This document shows positions 61,647 to 64,000 of a stretch of 64,000 bases of DNA, piece by piece; the stretch's first letter is position 1, and the number at the start of each line of letters is the position of its first letter. The stretch is from Halorubrum vacuolatum (GTDB lineage Archaea > Halobacteriota > Halobacteria > Halobacteriales > Haloferacaceae): the NCBI RefSeq assembly GCF_900188065.1, contig NZ_FZNQ01000006.1:62001-126000 (forward strand), read 5' to 3'. Below the pieces are notes generated by a model. The model saw only the letters and a list, made by a program, of their open reading frames with translations, did not search any database and was not told the origin of the DNA. Made by a program: the position numbers and the translations under genes.

Positions 61647-62765
61647 ATGCTGTTGGTCCTCTGTGTCGACCTCGACGACGACCTCGGCCGCAAGACCGGC
61701 GTCAAAACGCCGGTGATCGGCCGGGAGGCCGTTCGCGACGCGGCGGTCGCGCTCGCCACCGTCGATCCGGAGGATTCCGACACCAACGTCCTGTTCCAGG
61801 GGATCCACACCCATGACGAGCTCCAAACCGCGGGCGAGGCGGTGGAGGTGGCAGCTGTCACGGGCGTCGATGGCTCGGACGTGCAGGCGAACCGGGCGGT
61901 CGGCGAGGAGGTCGATCGCGTCCTCGCGGAGCTCGCCACCGGTGAGGAGGTCTCGGCGATCGTCATCACCGACGGCGCACAGGACGAGTCGGTCCTCCCC
62001 GTGATCCGTTCACGAATGCCGATCGACGGGGTCAGACGGGTCGTCGTCCGGCAGGCACAGGACCTCGAATCGCTCTATTACACGATCAAGCAGGTCCTCG
62101 CCGATCGCGAGACACGGGGAACGATCCTCGTTCCGCTCGGCATCCTCCTGCTCATCTATCCCCTCGTCGTCGTCGCGAACCTCTTCGATCTGGCCGGTGC
62201 GGCGGTTCTCGGGGTCATCTCCGGGCTCGTCGGACTCTACTCGCTGTTCCGCGGGCTCGGGCTTGAGGAGTCGGTCGATCGGGCTGCCGACGCCGCCCGG
62301 AACCTGCTGTATGCCGGTCGGGTGACGCTCATCACGTACGTCGTCGCGCTCGCGCTGATCGTGGTCGGTGGCGTGCAGGGGCTCGAGACGCTCGAGGGGG
62401 TCCAAACCGTCGAGGGTGACGCGATTCCCGTCGGCACCGCCATCGCGGCGTTCGTCCACGGATTCGTCCAGTGGCTCGCGGTCGCCGGTGTTACCTCCAG
62501 CCTCGGCCAGATCACCGACGAGTACCTCGCCGGCCGGTTCCGCTGGCGGTACCTCAACGCGCCGTTTTACGTGGTCGCCATCGCCGTCGTGTTGTATGCG
62601 GTCTCGGGCTTCTTCCTGCCGGAAGCGCCCGGCGTGACCGCGCTCGGGCTCAACGACCTTGCGCTGGCGCTCGCGGTCGGGACGCTCATCGGCGTGTTGA
62701 GCACGCTCACCTTCGCGGTCGCGGAGTCACAGGTTCCCTCGATCGATCCGACCGAGCCGAGTTAG
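61647..62765 (+). CDS. DUF373 membrane protein
   Basis: A 372-residue protein of the archaeal DUF373 family. A soluble N-terminal domain (MLLVLCVDLDDDLGRKTG, VIGREAVRDAAVALA, DESVLPVIRSRMPIDG) is followed by several membrane segments from about residue 155. The ATG at 61647 begins at the conserved MLLVLCVDLDDD. An AT-rich GCATATG lies 30 nt upstream as a promoter candidate. Function unknown; divergent from the radical SAM gene. Confidence 0.85.
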   Translation: MLLVLCVDLDDDLGRKTGVKTPVIGREAVRDAAVALATVDPEDSDTNVLFQGIHTHDELQTAGEAVEVAAVTGVDGSDVQANRAVGEEVDRVLAELATGEEVSAIVITDGAQDESVLPVIRSRMPIDGVRRVVVRQAQDLESLYYTIKQVLADRETRGTILVPLGILLLIYPLVVVANLFDLAGAAVLGVISGLVGLYSLFRGLGLEESVDRAADAARNLLYAGRVTLITYVVALALIVVGGVQGLETLEGVQTVEGDAIPVGTAIAAFVHGFVQWLAVAGVTSSLGQITDEYLAGRFRWRYLNAPFYVVAIAVVLYAVSGFFLPEAPGVTALGLNDLALALAVGTLIGVLSTLTFAVAESQVPSIDPTEPS

Positions 62766-62804
62766 AACCGACCGCATCGAATACAACCGGCCGACGCGGT
62801 TCCC

Positions 62805-63854
62805 TCACCGGGGAACCCACTGATCGCAGGCCTCCATGTCGTCCATCAACTCGTCGTAGTGGCCACAGTACGGGCGCATCCCGTCGTCCGTCTGGACGTA
62901 ATCGAAGCGGGCGCAGTTTCCACAGTACGCGTCGCCGGGTCCGTCGCGCGGGGCCGCGGCCGATCGGTCGCGCCCTTTCGACTGACGGCCTGCGGCATCT
63001 GCGGCCGGACCACCGGACGGGGCGGGGCCGGGGGGTGAAGCCGGGCCGTCCGGTGAAGCCGGGCCGGTCGGGCTGGCCGGTTCAGCCGATGACGTGGTCG
63101 TTCCGTGATCGTCCATCGGCGAGGTGATCGTCGTGGTCGACTCCCCGCCGTCGCTCACGCCCGTGGTGGGTCCGCCCGGGGAGCGATCCTTCCGGCGTGA
63201 GATCGTGCGGTCGGCGGTCGTCGTCGACGTGCCGGTATCGGGCCGGTTCGTCTGCGTCTCGACCTCGCCGTCCGGCGTGCCCCCGAGGAAGCCGACCCCG
63301 CCAAGACCGTTGAGCCCGTCCAGTTGGTCGCGTTCGACCTCGATCACCTTCGTCTCGCCTTTGTGCGTGACCTCCATCGTGACGGTCCCTCCGGGGTCGT
63401 TCCGCGTTTTGAAGTTCGCGATGCCGACGAAGAGACACCACAGCGTGGTCGCCGCGCCGAGCAGGTAGACCCCTGCGGTCGGGAGCGTGAGGTCCGTCAG
63501 CTCGGGGTTTGGGCCACCGACCCACTGCTGTGGGTACGCGTGTGCGAAGAGCGCCACGCCCAGCGCCATGATCGCGGCGCCGATCAGGGCCGCGACACGG
63601 GTGTTTCTGTCGGCCGGCAACACGATCATGATGCCGAGCATAACGATCGGCACGCCGAGGCCCCCGAGGATGCCGCCGTATCGACGCGCGGCACCGGAGG
63701 TAAATCGGCCGCTGAAGAGTACCTCGGCGGCCGTGAGTAGGCCGATAACGAGGAGGAGGGTCCCACCGACGAACAGCCCCACGCCGATGGAGAGGCGGCG
63801 CGGGTTCACCTCGGAACGTCCCCCACCCCCATACGTCTCGGAGAGACTGGTCAT
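62805..63854 (-). CDS. Haloarchaeal permease-like membrane protein with C-terminal Zn-ribbon (DUF7139-like)
   Basis: A 349-residue protein with four to five membrane segments in its first 150 residues (LFVGGTLLLVIGLLTAAE, GVPIVMLGIMIVLPA, AALIGAAIMALGVALFA, LLGAATTLWCLFVGIA). A beta stretch (TVTMEVTHKGETKVIEVERD), a long Pro/Ser/Gly-rich linker and a C-terminal CGNCARFD ... CGHYDELMDDMEACDQW zinc-binding tail follow. Convergent with the DUF373 gene and divergent from the gene at 63887. Confidence 0.75.
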   Translation of the reverse strand: MTSLSETYGGGGRSEVNPRRLSIGVGLFVGGTLLLVIGLLTAAEVLFSGRFTSGAARRYGGILGGLGVPIVMLGIMIVLPADRNTRVAALIGAAIMALGVALFAHAYPQQWVGGPNPELTDLTLPTAGVYLLGAATTLWCLFVGIANFKTRNDPGGTVTMEVTHKGETKVIEVERDQLDGLNGLGGVGFLGGTPDGEVETQTNRPDTGTSTTTADRTISRRKDRSPGGPTTGVSDGGESTTTITSPMDDHGTTTSSAEPASPTGPASPDGPASPPGPAPSGGPAADAAGRQSKGRDRSAAAPRDGPGDAYCGNCARFDYVQTDDGMRPYCGHYDELMDDMEACDQWVPR

Positions 63855-63886
63855 ACGCGGTCTTCGTAGGCATCCCTCAAAACACT

Positions 63887-64000
63887 ATGTCAGACGATTC
63901 GGCAACCAGCGCCCGATCGACGGTGTCCATCTCGACCGCGCTTGAATCGACATCACCCAACACCCAACCGGGATCGACCACCGATGACGCTCACGACCGA
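63887..64000 (+). CDS. Start of a gene leaving the window (partial)
   Basis: An ATG at 63887 opens a frame (MSDDSATSARSTVSISTALE...) that runs to the window end without a stop. The N-terminus is low-complexity, Ser/Thr/Asp-rich, as in many haloarchaeal proteins; no family can be named. It is divergent from the gene at 62805 with a 32-nt gap, so the promoters overlap. Confidence 0.5.
   Translation, partial: MSDDSATSARSTVSISTALESTSPNTQPGSTTDDAHDR

Noticed and set aside
45916-64000. Large opposite-strand frames in the G+C-rich chromosomal part
   Set aside because: High G+C produces long spurious frames; the chosen frames carry recognisable domains and the opposite ones are Arg/Pro-rich without motifs.
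1-64000. tRNA genes as integration sites
   Set aside because: I looked for T-loop and anticodon-arm patterns near the integrases and found none I could support; a dedicated tRNA search would settle this.

Overview
The window comes from a haloarchaeon (class Halobacteria). The proteins are acidic, promoters are archaeal TATA boxes often about 27 nt from a leaderless ATG, and the gene families are haloarchaeal: DUF7344, DUF373, a PGF-CTERM surface protein, Tat-exported PQQ-propeller protein, GlcD/GlcF-type D-lactate dehydrogenase with LctP, ISH-type insertion sequences and XerC/D-like integrases. No tRNA, rRNA or CRISPR array was recognised.

About 0-45.9 kb is an accessory, visibly A+T-richer mosaic. 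0-12.7 kb: two small operons with the same TGATG coupling (160/906 and 10953/12119) bracket a block of unknown or defence-like genes. That block holds a TraB-like membrane protein, a HEPN-like protein, orphan ORFs, nested broken transposases and an 89-bp MITE present twice in opposite orientation (1384 and 9247). 3.4-4.5 kb and 12.9-15.4 kb are two passenger-gene cassettes with perfect 18-bp terminal inverted repeats of an IS5-type ISH element but no transposase; one carries an unknown gene, the other a pentapeptide-repeat ion channel. 15.5-21.9 kb: a tyrosine recombinase and a large serine recombinase overlap by 4 nt and diverge from an operon of an unknown gene and a full-length second copy of RNA polymerase subunit B''; a second TraB-like gene follows. 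22-31 kb: a homing-endonuclease-associated-repeat pseudogene, a 1,350-residue STAND NTPase, a protein with a FokI-like nuclease domain, and two intact IS5-family elements. 32-34 kb: a wHTH regulator pair and an intact integrase with palindromes at its start. 34.3-43.3 kb: a two-gene operon for a dockerin-bearing Tat-exported PQQ/PKD protein and a cohesin-bearing PGF-CTERM-anchored surface protein, which could form an extracellular complex. 44-45.9 kb: a Doc toxin pair between two decayed integrase remnants, marking the island edge.

45.9-64 kb is ordinary G+C-rich chromosome: a glutamate-cysteine-ligase-like enzyme, a HAD phosphatase coupled to an APH-fold kinase, a DCC thiol oxidoreductase, OsmC, a copper export locus (CopA, a His-rich secreted protein, a membrane-bound wHTH protein), D-lactate utilisation (FAD/Fe-S dehydrogenase plus lactate permease), a radical SAM enzyme and two membrane proteins (DUF373 and a DUF7139-like protein).

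The most unusual contents are the accessory RpoB'' operon beside a dual recombinase pair, the IS-ended passenger-gene cassettes, and the cohesin/dockerin surface operon.
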